A stretch of 35,199 nt of DNA, taken from the NCBI GenBank assembly GCA_018303325.1, contig JAGVYH010000025.1:1-35199 (forward strand), in the 5' to 3' direction. The stretch's first letter is position 1, and each line of letters begins with the position of its first letter. The position numbers and the translations under genes were made by a program. Below, one piece after another: positions 1 to 8,624 of the stretch. The notes beneath the pieces are model-generated. The model was not told where the DNA came from. It searched no databases and was given only the letters and a program-made list of their open reading frames with translations. The stretch comes from Candidatus Woesearchaeota archaeon. Lineage in GTDB: Archaea; Nanobdellota; Nanobdellia; Woesearchaeales; DSVV01.

Positions 1-11
1 GAATTATAATG

Positions 12-325
12 TCGGACATAAATATTTATACATTTAGTTATGTCCGATAAATATAGTAAGTGACACTATTTGTATAAAAATTTACGTCACTTACTATATA
101 TCAAATCACTTTAATAATCGGAACATTAGTGACTAGCAAAAAGTGATTTGATTATTAGGAAATAACTTTACATTAATTTCAGTTTATCCGAAAATTAAAG
201 TTATTTCCTATAGAGAGCTTTGAATAACCCTTTTTTTATTTGATTTTCAAAGCGGCTCTATTAAAGGTTTTGACTATTTTTATAAATTATTCAAAACCTT
301 TTATAGTTTGTTCGAAAACTAATTC
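12..325. repeat. array of contiguous hairpins
   Basis: Seven inverted repeats lie almost end to end. Stems: 12-21/38-47 (10 bp), 51-64/86-99 (14 bp), 101-112/140-151 (12 bp), 156-169/197-210 (14 bp), 211-224/246-260 (5+8 bp with a small bulge), 258-273/291-306 (16 bp, one mismatch), and a short one at 305-309/316-320 around TTCGAA. Apart from small bulges or mismatches in the fifth and sixth, the stems are perfect. Their sequences are unrelated, so this is not a tandem repeat. Loops of 16-27 nt separate the arms of the first six. Several junctions are TATA-like. The third loop holds AATCGGAACATTA and the last hairpin GTTCGAAAAC, both similar to loops in the elements at 1134 and 28231. Function unknown; tandem terminators, a recombination site or an RNA are possible. 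Confidence 0.8.
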
Positions 326-357
326 CATTTAGTATATTACAATAATTTTATCTTTTC

Positions 358-900
358 TTATTCTCTTATCGCGTCATTTTCTTTATTTTCTTTGAGCTGG
401 TCGGTGATATGCCTTAAAATTAATAATTCATTGCTGAACTTTGTCTTGTATTTGGATAGGTCATTTGCCAGCTGTTCTTCACCCATACAATCTTTTATCC
501 AGTTTGCAAAATCATTTTTATTATCATTTACATGATTGCTGAATGTTTCATCTTTCATATGTCTGATTGTATGCGCCAATTCAAGCAAATTATTAAGCTC
601 CCTCCCATCACTTACCCAAAATTTATGTTCTGCCTTGACATTCCTTTTGTATTTTGGTGTTGATGCTTCTTTTGCCTTCGCATCAACTGTTTCTTTTACT
701 CCTTTGAACAGCGACTTGAAATCGTCTTCTGCTTTCTTAGAAAAAATTCTTTTTTGCTCTTCTCTTATCTTATCGACAATAGAAGAATCCTTTGCGCTTT
801 TTCTGTTGTTAACATTTCTTGTATTATTAGCTTTATTATTAGCATTTCCAGATGCATTTTTTGATTTAGCTTTAGATTTTAATGGAAATGTCTCTCCCAT
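358..900 (-). CDS. DUF5752-like hypothetical protein
   Basis: About 180 residues in two parts. The first 40 are a Lys/Asn-rich low-complexity stretch. The last 90, from FWVSDG to the end, have the pattern I associate from memory with the archaeal DUF5752 family: an FxxxDGxxLxNLxEL start followed by HV, KNDF and WI before a helical tail. No catalytic motif is visible and the function is unknown. The frame is open from a GTG at 907-909. A strong Shine-Dalgarno, GAGGTGA, overlaps that GTG and sits about 5 nt before the ATG at 898-900, so the ATG is chosen. The gene runs divergently from DUF655 and ends against the hairpin array. Confidence 0.75.
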   Translation of the reverse strand: MGETFPLKSKAKSKNASGNANNKANNTRNVNNRKSAKDSSIVDKIREEQKRIFSKKAEDDFKSLFKGVKETVDAKAKEASTPKYKRNVKAEHKFWVSDGRELNNLLELAHTIRHMKDETFSNHVNDNKNDFANWIKDCMGEEQLANDLSKYKTKFSNELLILRHITDQLKENKENDAIRE

Positions 901-1133
901 TCTATTCACCTCATTTTTATGATATTAACAATAATGTGTTACTCTTTCTATTTCTTTCTATTTATTACTATCTTAATCTCTTATCATATAATAACATATA
1001 TATAAATAATTCGATTTTTCGCAACATTTATATATAAGGAACACCTTAAAATAGATTTAGTTAGTTATTAGAGTAATTAGTGGATGGTTAGTGTAGATTC
1101 AAAGAAAAGTGTAATTAAAATAATAACCCTAAA

Positions 1134-1226
1134 TATACTAAAAGTGCAAAATAATCGAACATTATTTTGCACTTTTGTATATACAAAAGTGATTAATTTG
1201 TTCGAAAATTAATCACTTTTAGTATA
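1134..1226. repeat. four-arm palindromic element, copy A
   Basis: Two perfect hairpins sit side by side. Hairpin a pairs 1140-1155 with 1161-1176 (16 bp, loop CGAAC). Hairpin b pairs 1185-1199 with 1206-1220 (15 bp, loop GTTCGA). They are joined by the palindrome GTATATAC. The ends also pair, 1134-1146 with 1214-1226 (13 bp), and the inner flanks of the linker pair with each other, so the element can fold as two hairpins or as a cruciform-like four-arm structure. AAAAGTG occurs four times in alternating orientation. It lies 75 bp before the DUF655 start. Copy B is at 28231. Confidence 0.9.
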
Positions 1227-1269
1227 AATCCCCCTAAACTTAACCAAACTTAAATAAATTTTATTAACC

Positions 1270-1277
1270 TTAAATAA
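1270..1277 (+). promoter_or_regulatory. TATA-like box of the DUF655 gene
   Basis: TTAAATAA lies about 28 nt before the ATG at 1302 and no Shine-Dalgarno lies between, which fits a leaderless archaeal transcript. The AT-rich background makes any single box uncertain. Confidence 0.4.
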
Positions 1278-1301
1278 ACTTAACTTTAATATAATTGTAA
1301 C

Positions 1302-1874
1302 ATGGAAACTCAAGAGATTAAAAAAACAAAAGAAGAAAATGCGATTGTGCTAGATTTTCTTCCAAACGGATATTTGTTTGATAAGAGGCCAAGCCACTTA
1401 AAGACACCGATAGTTCAAGCACTAGGTATAGAGAAATTTACACTTTTAGAATTAGTGCCAAAAAAAGGCATCTTTCTTCAGCCGCATGATGAAATCTATA
1501 TAGGAGAAGGCAAACGAGAGCAGATTCATCATATTAACGGCAAGATTGGTTTAGACAAACTTACAGGCACAGCAAGGAAAGAAGTGGAATTTGTAATAAT
1601 AGATATCATAAAGAAAAATGAAAAGAAGTTTGTTGATTTCTTTAACAAAGCTCAGCCATTGACGACAAGAATGCATCAGATAGAGTTATTGCCAGGTTTA
1701 GGCAAGAAACATATGTGGCAGATAATTGAAGAAAGAAAAGACAAGCCATTTGAAAGTTTTAATGACATTAAAGCAAGAGTAAAGCTAATGCCAGACCCTG
1801 AAAAGATAATATTCAAAAGAATCATCGCAGAAATGGGCGGCGAAGAGAAGTATATGCTGTTCGTGGATGTATGA
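1302..1874 (+). CDS. DUF655 family nucleic-acid-binding protein
   Basis: 190 residues, full length for the archaeal DUF655 family. The first two thirds include the conserved segments IVLDFLPNGY, VQALG and EIYIGEGKRE. The C-terminal third holds a helix-hairpin-helix type motif, LLPGLGKKHMW, which usually contacts DNA or RNA backbone. The family is almost only archaeal and often lies beside rpl21e, rpoF and ksgA; here it stands alone, so the context does not help. The start is an ATG without Shine-Dalgarno, likely leaderless. It converges on the surface-protein gene with a 30-bp gap. The family assignment is firm; the molecular role is unknown. Confidence 0.85.
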   Translation: METQEIKKTKEENAIVLDFLPNGYLFDKRPSHLKTPIVQALGIEKFTLLELVPKKGIFLQPHDEIYIGEGKREQIHHINGKIGLDKLTGTARKEVEFVIIDIIKKNEKKFVDFFNKAQPLTTRMHQIELLPGLGKKHMWQIIEERKDKPFESFNDIKARVKLMPDPEKIIFKRIIAEMGGEEKYMLFVDV

Positions 1875-1904
1875 TATTTCTATTTATTTTATTAATTGAA
1901 TTGT

Positions 1905-4544
1905 TTAATTAAAAAATTCATCCACAACATCTTTTATCCATTTCTTTTTTAACAGGGCTTTTTTTATTTCTTCGTTATTAAAACCTTGTTTTCTGCATTC
2001 TGATATATATTGTTTTAGTTTAGTGTAATCATGCTCAGGTTTGGGCGCTTCTGGGAGTTTTTTGGATTTTTCTTGCTCTTCCTTATCTTTTTCTTTGTCT
2101 TTTTTACAAATAAAAGGTATAAAGCGTGTCATAAATTCAGGTATTCTTAAACCATTTAGTTTATTTACTATATTTTTCATATTTCTAAAAACAGATATAT
2201 TTGTATATCCGCTTAATATTATCGCTAATATAATTAGTACAATTATCAGAATAATAATCAGCACAATTGTTTTTGGTGAGAAGCTTATCAATGATTCTGC
2301 ACTGTTGTTACTATCATTATCACTGCTTTTATCATTCCCTTCACCAATATTCTCTCCGCTGTCATCTGTCAGATTTATATCTTTCATATTTTTCTCGCCA
2401 ATACTTTTCATTGAATCAACGATTGTTATATATGTTGAAAGCGGGTCATTTGTCGTCAAATATGCTGTGTAAGTATCATCGCCGTCTTTATAATTAACCT
2501 GTGTAGCCAATGAAATATTTTCTATCCTATTGCCTAACGCATTGGTAATATTATACCTTATTCTCTGTCCAATGAACAGCTGTCCTTTCATTCCTTTTAT
2601 CAGCTGCACTTTTGAGAATTTTATTTCCTTGCTTTGTTTATTGCCAGCATTGTCGTCGCCATAGCTAACAAAGCTGTTAATTTCATAATCCTTAATACCA
2701 TAATCAGTGCCAATTTCTAACCAATCAAGGCTGTGCTGAAGATCCATTACACCAACATAAATCTCAATAATATCGTCGCTGTAATTAAACGGATAATGTA
2801 TTATTCTAAATGGCTGGGTGTAGTTCTGTTTTTTTAATATTGTCATCTTTTTTTCTGTGTCAAACGAAAATTCCTGACTGCCTGAAACTTTGTAAACTCC
2901 GTGAAACCTTATCATAAATGTTTTATCTTCAGAAAGCACAGGCAGTTTTCTGTTAATAAGCGCTGCAACACTCTTCCATTTTGGCAGGAGCTCTTCTCTT
3001 GTGAAATTTTCCTGATAAAACCCAAAGTCAATAACACCAGACACATTGTAAAAGCTCATGCTGTTTCTGTTGTCGATAAAAAACTTGAATATCTTAGTTT
3101 CACCTGACGAGAAATTGTAGTTTATTGTTTCTGCATCTGTTTCATTTTCTTGAATGTCTGGCAGCGTGCCAAGTACACCTGCATCTAATGAACTCTCTCC
3201 TGCAATCTCAATAATAGGAGTTAATGGCGTGAAATTCACAAACCATTCTTTTTTGAATAATTCTGTGTTAGTTTTATTCATAAACAAATATTTGGCAGTG
3301 AACAGAACTTCTTTATTTCCAGATGACTTATATGAAATTTTAAACGGCAGTTTTATTTCTTCATTTGGCTTTAAATCTCCAGTGAATGTTAAGACTGTTG
3401 AAACTTTCTCCAGACTTTTTTCAGTCTTTTCTGTTGAGTCTAGGTTCTCAGTTTTTTCTGTTGAGCCTAGGTTTTCAGTTTTTTCTTCTTGTTCTGTCTT
3501 TGGGCTTGGTTTAGAACCGGTTTTTTCTGCAATTGTTTTAACTGTTTTTTTTCCAAGCAAAGGACTAAGGCTGCTTACTTCAGATTCTCCGAGATTTATC
3601 TCAAAAGAAGTTAATTTTATTATTTCTTCAGGATGTGTATTTTTTAATACCAGCATTATCCCTGTTTTTTTGCCAGTGTCAATGCTCTCATTAAGTTCAG
3701 TTTCAAAATATATTTCTAACGGCGAGATTATGCTTATTTCAACTGGCTCAGTTGTTTTTTGTATTTTCACGCTGTTATCTGTGAATGAAACCTTTGAATT
3801 GTTAAGATAAGCTTTTCTGGTTGGGGGTATTGTTGTCAGCTGCAGTTTATATTTAAGCACAACGGTTTCATTCTTTTTAAGATTCCCTTTCCAGTATATT
3901 TTTTTGTCGTCGTTGGCTCCTGACATTGTTCCAGTGTTTGCTTCTTCCCATTCTTTTGACAGATTATTGCTTTCTTCTTCAATATTTCCAACAATAATGC
4001 TTCCTTTTTTATGAAAATAGGGATTAATTATTTCTTCATATTCAACATTATTTAATGCAGTATCTCTTATATTTGTAAGTTTTACATTCACAAAAACAGA
4101 ATTGCCAAGCAGCACTTCTTGATTATTAACTGTTCTCTCTATCTGTATGCCAGATTCATATTTGTCGACAATCAAATGAAATTTGCCGAGTGCATTTGAG
4201 AGCTGAATTGGTATTTCACCATCTTCTGAAACATTAACCTCTACATTTGGGTTGGACTTAAGGTAAATCTTTCTCTCGACAAAACTAAACAGAAGCTCAT
4301 TATAGCTCTTTGTTTCATTTTTATTAAGAACAATAATGCTGGAATTTGATTTTAATAATAAGATTGTTCTGTATTCATCAGAATTGGCAGTGAAATCATC
4401 TCCGTTAATATTAACTGTTTCATGCTCAGCTATCCAATCGTCATAAACTGCTGCTGAAGCTGAGTTTATATGTATAAATCCAATTACCAAGAAGAATAAT
4501 ATGTAAACACCTAATTTAAAATATAACACTGACTTGTAATTCAT
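1905..4544 (-). CDS. large membrane-anchored extracellular protein
   Basis: 879 residues. The N-terminus is a signal peptide or anchor (hydrophobic from about residue 7 to 25, then SASAA). Some 700 residues of probable beta-sandwich follow, with many Asn-X-Ser/Thr sequons and conserved-looking phrases such as ERTVNNQEVLLG that resemble DUF11/CARDB-type surface domains. A Ser/Thr/Lys/Glu linker carries three TEKTE units encoded by about 30-bp DNA repeats near 3421-3485. A single membrane helix lies at about 755-777. The charged cytoplasmic tail ends in a helical domain, YISECRKQGFNNEEI to the stop, of a type common at the C-termini of archaeal surface proteins. SD-like GGGGGA precedes the ATG. 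Probably a cell-envelope or adhesion protein; ligand unknown. Confidence 0.75.
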   Translation of the reverse strand: MNYKSVLYFKLGVYILFFLVIGFIHINSASAAVYDDWIAEHETVNINGDDFTANSDEYRTILLLKSNSSIIVLNKNETKSYNELLFSFVERKIYLKSNPNVEVNVSEDGEIPIQLSNALGKFHLIVDKYESGIQIERTVNNQEVLLGNSVFVNVKLTNIRDTALNNVEYEEIINPYFHKKGSIIVGNIEEESNNLSKEWEEANTGTMSGANDDKKIYWKGNLKKNETVVLKYKLQLTTIPPTRKAYLNNSKVSFTDNSVKIQKTTEPVEISIISPLEIYFETELNESIDTGKKTGIMLVLKNTHPEEIIKLTSFEINLGESEVSSLSPLLGKKTVKTIAEKTGSKPSPKTEQEEKTENLGSTEKTENLDSTEKTEKSLEKVSTVLTFTGDLKPNEEIKLPFKISYKSSGNKEVLFTAKYLFMNKTNTELFKKEWFVNFTPLTPIIEIAGESSLDAGVLGTLPDIQENETDAETINYNFSSGETKIFKFFIDNRNSMSFYNVSGVIDFGFYQENFTREELLPKWKSVAALINRKLPVLSEDKTFMIRFHGVYKVSGSQEFSFDTEKKMTILKKQNYTQPFRIIHYPFNYSDDIIEIYVGVMDLQHSLDWLEIGTDYGIKDYEINSFVSYGDDNAGNKQSKEIKFSKVQLIKGMKGQLFIGQRIRYNITNALGNRIENISLATQVNYKDGDDTYTAYLTTNDPLSTYITIVDSMKSIGEKNMKDINLTDDSGENIGEGNDKSSDNDSNNSAESLISFSPKTIVLIIILIIVLIILAIILSGYTNISVFRNMKNIVNKLNGLRIPEFMTRFIPFICKKDKEKDKEEQEKSKKLPEAPKPEHDYTKLKQYISECRKQGFNNEEIKKALLKKKWIKDVVDEFFN

Positions 4545-4662
4545 AATTCCCCCTTTTTAGATGTGAATTATCCTCTTTTTCACACCTTTTCACTCATAAA
4601 TATTAACCAAGATAATAATCTCTTTCAAACAATACCAATATATTAATTTATTGAAAAAATAG

Positions 4663-5274
4663 ATGAAAATAATAAAAATAGAAGAAGTCTTCGAAAGATT
4701 TAAAAATCACCTCATTTTACAGGCTTTTGGGAAACAGGTTGGAGCGGGTTCTACTATTTTAACTATAGTGGTCAGATTAATATGCCAGATATATGCCAGA
4801 CATGGTTATACTGAATGTTATAGTGAAGGAACAAACATGACAGATACAGATGCAGAAAAAATGGCAACAGACAGGGCAATAAACATTCTTACATTAGATG
4901 GTAGAGTAAGTATTGAATATGCCCAAGGTATGATAGATGCAGAATTACTAAAAACTACGGGTTGGGATATTTTAAACCCTGAAACATTAGCTTCTCTTGG
5001 GCTTATTTCTGAAGACTATAATTTATCAATTAAACGCCACAAACGCAAAGAAGGTGTGGTCGATAGAAAAAAAGAGAAAAGCGGAGAAGGAAAAAAAGAC
5101 GACAGAAAAGGAGAAGAAGGTAGAAAAGTATGTAAAGAGGGAGAAGAAGGTAGAAAAGTATGTAAAGAGGGAGAAGAAGGTAGAAAAGTATGTAAAGAGG
5201 GAGAAGAATTTTGGCACAAACTCAAGCATGGAGCAGTTAATCAGGGAAAGTACAGCTTTTCGCTCATGGGCTGA
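4663..5274 (+). CDS. N-terminal part of coiled-coil protein (frame 1)
   Basis: 203 codons. Residues 1-125 look like a compact helical domain I do not recognise. A highly charged Lys/Glu tail follows and ends at a TGA inside the next ORF. Frame 1 reads the 30-bp repeat as EEGRKVCKEG; the overlapping frame reads it as EKKVEKYVKR, a better coiled coil. Skipping one base in the A7 run at 5067-5073 (or 5091-5097) would join this domain to the long ORF as a single protein of 1073 residues. It may therefore be the front of one gene. The start has no Shine-Dalgarno; a TATA-like stretch at 4638-4650 lies about 20 nt upstream. Confidence 0.55.
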   Translation: MKIIKIEEVFERFKNHLILQAFGKQVGAGSTILTIVVRLICQIYARHGYTECYSEGTNMTDTDAEKMATDRAINILTLDGRVSIEYAQGMIDAELLKTTGWDILNPETLASLGLISEDYNLSIKRHKRKEGVVDRKKEKSGEGKKDDRKGEEGRKVCKEGEEGRKVCKEGEEGRKVCKEGEEFWHKLKHGAVNQGKYSFSLMG

Positions 5275-7885
5275 TGCCTGTTATACACGCGATGTATTTA
5301 ATGTTCTTGCCGGAGCAACGCCTTCATTAATGGCTGCGATGAGAACTATCCTTTCCTATGCAGAAATTAAAGATGAGCCGCAACAAATATCTATTCCTAT
5401 TATTTCTGATCTTTTAAGAAGAATTAGGCGCAAAGAACAAGTAATAGAAAGAAGTCCTGTTGACCAAAACGTAGATGCACTGCGTGATGTAATATCTAAT
5501 GAACTGGAATCTGTGTTAGTTGAACCACGATTAAGAGTTGTTATGAGAGATTATGTAACTTATCAGCATGGATTTATCACTAAATTATATTTATTATTGA
5601 ATGCAAAAGCAGGAGAGCTTCTTGGAATTAATGATAATGAACATAATAATAATGAATTCAAAGGAAGATTTAAATTAAGTGAAACTGAGCTTGGGGCTTT
5701 GGCAGAGTCTGTTTCTAATTTGCATTATTCTGAAGAGATATACAGGCATATTTTGGGTGCATATATAAGAACTTTAAGAACATATCATCACGCTGCTCCT
5801 TTGAGCGCAGATGAAATAAAGCCCATGAATGAAGCTCAGAAAATATCTTCTAATTCATTAAACCAAAAAGTGAGATATACTATTGATGTGTTGGCAAGAT
5901 TAGTTGCCGAAGTAGAAGAAGTATCTGTTAAATATATTCAAGAAAAAGGTATTTTTTATGATGTGTCTAAGATACGTGATGAGCAGTTATCAAAACAGGA
6001 AGGATTAGTTAAAGAAAGAGAAAGGACTATTGCTGAGTTAAGGGGTTCAGTCCACAAATTAGAAGAAGCACAGAAAGTGGATATTCGTGAAACCGGAATT
6101 CTTGCAGACGACGGTGAAATAGAGCGGTTAAGAATTGAAAACGAAGCACTAAAACGAGGAGCAAGCGGTATTTGGCGTTTTGGAACTAAAAAATATAGAG
6201 GAGAAGCATATTTTACACAAGATGAAGTAACACAGCTTATTTCAGATGCAGCAAGACAGTTAGAAGAATTAAGAAAGAAAGAGGCAGGTTTAAAAGAGCA
6301 GCTAGCTGCAGCAAATGCAAGTGTTTCTCGTCTTGAATCTGAGTTAGAAGCAGTGAGAAGCGTACACTCCGCACAATCACAGCAACCTCAGTTTACTCAG
6401 CAATTAATATCACCTCAACAAACATTAGAAGGTTATTTATCTCATGAAGAACATACAAGACTAACTGATGCAGTAGTTGGGTCATATCTTGAAAAAGTAG
6501 AACAATTAACTAAAGATTTGAAAACATCTGTGTCAGCAAGAGACACTCTTCAAAGAGGTGTAACAGCTAATGCAACGGAAAGGGATAATTTGAGTTTAAA
6601 AGTTCGGGAATTACAGGTAACAAATATAGCATTGGTCAAAAGAATTGAAGAATATGAATCGCCGGACGCAGAAAGAAAACGCGCAGCTGTATCATCAACT
6701 GGTGGAGTCGCGCATGATGATTCTAAGGGAAGAATGTCTCAAAGAACCGGAGCATCTTCTTTAACATCTGTTGAAGGCGAAGGCAGGGATGGAAGTGCTA
6801 TGCAACCCGGCGCAACTGTTCATCATATTTATACACAAGCGCAATATGATGATGCAATTGAAAGAGCAAAAAAAGAAGCATCATCTGCAGCTGCAATCCA
6901 ATATGAAGGAAGAATAGCTGGCCTTGAGCAAAGAGCATTATCACTCATACAGATTGTTAACGAAGAAAGAACAGCCAGAGAGCAGGTTACCTTAGCTAAA
7001 CTAACTCTTGAAGCTGACAATCGTTTCCTGCTTGGGAGAAAAATAGAATATGAACAGGCGCTTTCTGCGTATAAATCAAGAGAAGCAGAATTAGTGATAA
7101 AGGAAGCAAAAATTGCAGGCAGAGAATCTGCTTTTGCCGAGAAAAAAGGAATGTATGATAATATTATAAAGGAATATGCGCAGGAACGAACAAAATTAAA
7201 CAGCGATAAAGAGCAACTGGCAAAAGAAAAACAAGATTTAGAAGGAAGATTGGGCGCTATTAGAAAAAGCGAAGAAGATTTAACAAAGTTACGAGGAGAA
7301 TATGAGAAAAATGTTGCTGCTCTGACGCAAAAAGAAAAGGATTATGCAACAGCTGTTAAAAAGCTCGACGAGGGAAGAGTAGCATTGGCTAATGACAAAG
7401 AAGCATATGATGCAACTGTTGCAAGGCATAAATTAGTTTATGACAATCAGTGCGCTGATATTGAAGGAAGAAATAGAAAGGTTGAAAAAAAAAGAGCGCA
7501 GGTAGAGACGTTAGAAAGAGATGTCGAGGCACGAGTGGATTATTTAGAATCAATAACACCAGACAGAAGAAGGATTGCAATAAGGACGCAGATTCCTTCT
7601 GGAATTACTTCTGTGTTCGGCGGAACAGGAGAAATGGCCAACAAAGTTTATCTTGCAATATCAAACGGCGAGGATGTAGAGCAGCTCCCATTGGAAGCGT
7701 TGCCAAGCATAACTTATAAAGATACTTTAAGAGTAAAGAGAAAGAACAGCGCAGATGTTCATAAGGTTCATGTATTTTCTGTACTTGACAGGATGTACAA
7801 GCTGAACAGCGACGGAAAACCAACAGGCGAAGCGTTCTTTGCGGAAGTACTTTATCTGATGCCAGAACAGGATAAAACTAAATGA
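4997..7885 (+). CDS. long coiled-coil protein, unknown function
   Basis: The frame is open for 962 codons. The part before the ATG at 5229 overlaps the previous ORF, so an independent start would most simply be 5229. After the charged repeat comes a helical domain of roughly 250 residues, then long coiled coils (QLEELRKKEAGLKEQL and similar heptads), a Ser/Gly-rich break, and more coiled coil. The last 100 residues are probably globular, beginning near IRTQIPSGITSVFGG. No transmembrane segment, ATP-binding site or known catalytic motif is visible. Its size and layout recall structural or scaffolding coiled-coil proteins. It may be fused by frameshift to the ORF starting at 4663. Confidence 0.7.
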   Translation: MGLFLKTIIYQLNATNAKKVWSIEKKRKAEKEKKTTEKEKKVEKYVKREKKVEKYVKREKKVEKYVKREKNFGTNSSMEQLIRESTAFRSWADACYTRDVFNVLAGATPSLMAAMRTILSYAEIKDEPQQISIPIISDLLRRIRRKEQVIERSPVDQNVDALRDVISNELESVLVEPRLRVVMRDYVTYQHGFITKLYLLLNAKAGELLGINDNEHNNNEFKGRFKLSETELGALAESVSNLHYSEEIYRHILGAYIRTLRTYHHAAPLSADEIKPMNEAQKISSNSLNQKVRYTIDVLARLVAEVEEVSVKYIQEKGIFYDVSKIRDEQLSKQEGLVKERERTIAELRGSVHKLEEAQKVDIRETGILADDGEIERLRIENEALKRGASGIWRFGTKKYRGEAYFTQDEVTQLISDAARQLEELRKKEAGLKEQLAAANASVSRLESELEAVRSVHSAQSQQPQFTQQLISPQQTLEGYLSHEEHTRLTDAVVGSYLEKVEQLTKDLKTSVSARDTLQRGVTANATERDNLSLKVRELQVTNIALVKRIEEYESPDAERKRAAVSSTGGVAHDDSKGRMSQRTGASSLTSVEGEGRDGSAMQPGATVHHIYTQAQYDDAIERAKKEASSAAAIQYEGRIAGLEQRALSLIQIVNEERTAREQVTLAKLTLEADNRFLLGRKIEYEQALSAYKSREAELVIKEAKIAGRESAFAEKKGMYDNIIKEYAQERTKLNSDKEQLAKEKQDLEGRLGAIRKSEEDLTKLRGEYEKNVAALTQKEKDYATAVKKLDEGRVALANDKEAYDATVARHKLVYDNQCADIEGRNRKVEKKRAQVETLERDVEARVDYLESITPDRRRIAIRTQIPSGITSVFGGTGEMANKVYLAISNGEDVEQLPLEALPSITYKDTLRVKRKNSADVHKVHVFSVLDRMYKLNSDGKPTGEAFFAEVLYLMPEQDKTK
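5111..5208 (+). repeat. 30-bp direct repeat within coding sequence
   Basis: Three exact 30-bp units (5111-5140, 5141-5170, 5171-5200) and 8 bp of a fourth. Thirty is a multiple of three, so copy number changes would not alter the frame. It encodes EKKVEKYVKR per unit in the long frame. Confidence 0.97.
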
Positions 7886-7895
7886 ATTTAACATT

Positions 7896-7938
7896 AATCT
7901 GTTTCTTTTGTTCCCAACCCGTTTGTGGGACGAAGTCC
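7896..7938 (-). repeat. dispersed 43-nt intergenic repeat, copy 1
   Basis: Read on the minus strand it matches 19633-19675 at about 39 of 43 positions. It includes a mini-hairpin GGAC-GAA-GTCC (7928-7938), the core CCCACAAACGGG, and a purine-rich tail. It sits just after the coiled-coil stop codon, in a 146-bp gap. A GTCTTATGA segment to its right is shared with 24148-24176. Confidence 0.8.
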
Positions 7939-8002
7939 ATCGTCTTATGAAGAATATTTTAATGGAACAATAATTCTTTTAAGAATATATTTCACTAATT
8001 TT

Positions 8003-8012
8003 ATAAATAATA
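8003..8012 (+). promoter_or_regulatory. TATA-like box of the HTH-CBS gene
   Basis: TTATAAATAA is centred about 25 nt before the ATG at 8032, with no Shine-Dalgarno. This fits leaderless transcription. Confidence 0.45.
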
Positions 8013-8031
8013 ACATCTGTTCATACAATAA

Positions 8032-8589
8032 ATGATCTCAGAACTAAGAGAAATACAGGAATTTAGAAAAAAACATGGTCTTACACAGACAGAGCTGGCT
8101 AAATTAGCAGGTGTTTCGCAGTCTTTAATCGCAAAGATTGAGAGCAATAAAATTGACCCTACTTATACTAACATCAAGAAAATCTTTTCTGCAATAGAAT
8201 GCCTTAATCAAAAAAAAGAGATCAAAGCATCAGAAATAATCAACAAAAACATTATTTCAGTTAAAGCTGAGGATTCGCTTAAGCACACGATAAAAATCAT
8301 GAAGCAAAAAGGCATTTCACAGGTTCCAGTAATTGACCAAAAGCACCCAGACCTTTTTATTGGCATGATATCAGAAGCAAAGATACTTGATGCAATAATG
8401 AACAATGCCAGTCCAGATTCAAAAGTAAGGGAATTTATGGGCGAATGCCCGCCGATAATAAGCAAGGATTCAACAATAACACTTGTCGGCTCATTGTTAA
8501 AATATTCTCCGATGGTAATTGTAAAAGACAAAGGAAAAACAATAGGAATAATTACAAAAGCAGATTTATTGGGAAGAGTGTATCAGTAG
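8032..8589 (+). CDS. XRE-type HTH regulator with CBS pair
   Basis: 185 residues. Residues 1-60 are an XRE/Cro helix-turn-helix (LTQTELAKLAGVSQSLIAKIE). Residues 66-125 and 130-185 are two CBS motifs (KQKGISQVPVID, GMISEAKIL, then KGKTIGIITKADLLG). The architecture is a well-known archaeal regulator type in which the CBS pair is thought to bind an adenosyl ligand such as AMP or SAM and to adjust DNA binding. The target genes are not evident. The next gene is convergent, 35 bp away. Assignment of domains is firm; ligand and regulon are unknown. Confidence 0.88.
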   Translation: MISELREIQEFRKKHGLTQTELAKLAGVSQSLIAKIESNKIDPTYTNIKKIFSAIECLNQKKEIKASEIINKNIISVKAEDSLKHTIKIMKQKGISQVPVIDQKHPDLFIGMISEAKILDAIMNNASPDSKVREFMGECPPIISKDSTITLVGSLLKYSPMVIVKDKGKTIGIITKADLLGRVYQ

Positions 8590-8624
8590 AGTTCTATAAT
8601 TAACTTAATTGATAACTTAAATTT

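Noticed and set aside
12-325. CRISPR array
   Set aside because: Palindromes are regularly placed but no sequence is repeated, so there are no direct repeats and spacers.
3154-3810. 218-codon plus-strand ORF
   Set aside because: Antisense to the large surface-protein gene, composition typical of a complementary frame, no start signals.
5016-5229. minus-strand Phe/Ser/Leu repeat ORFs
   Set aside because: Antisense reading of the 30-bp Lys/Glu repeat.
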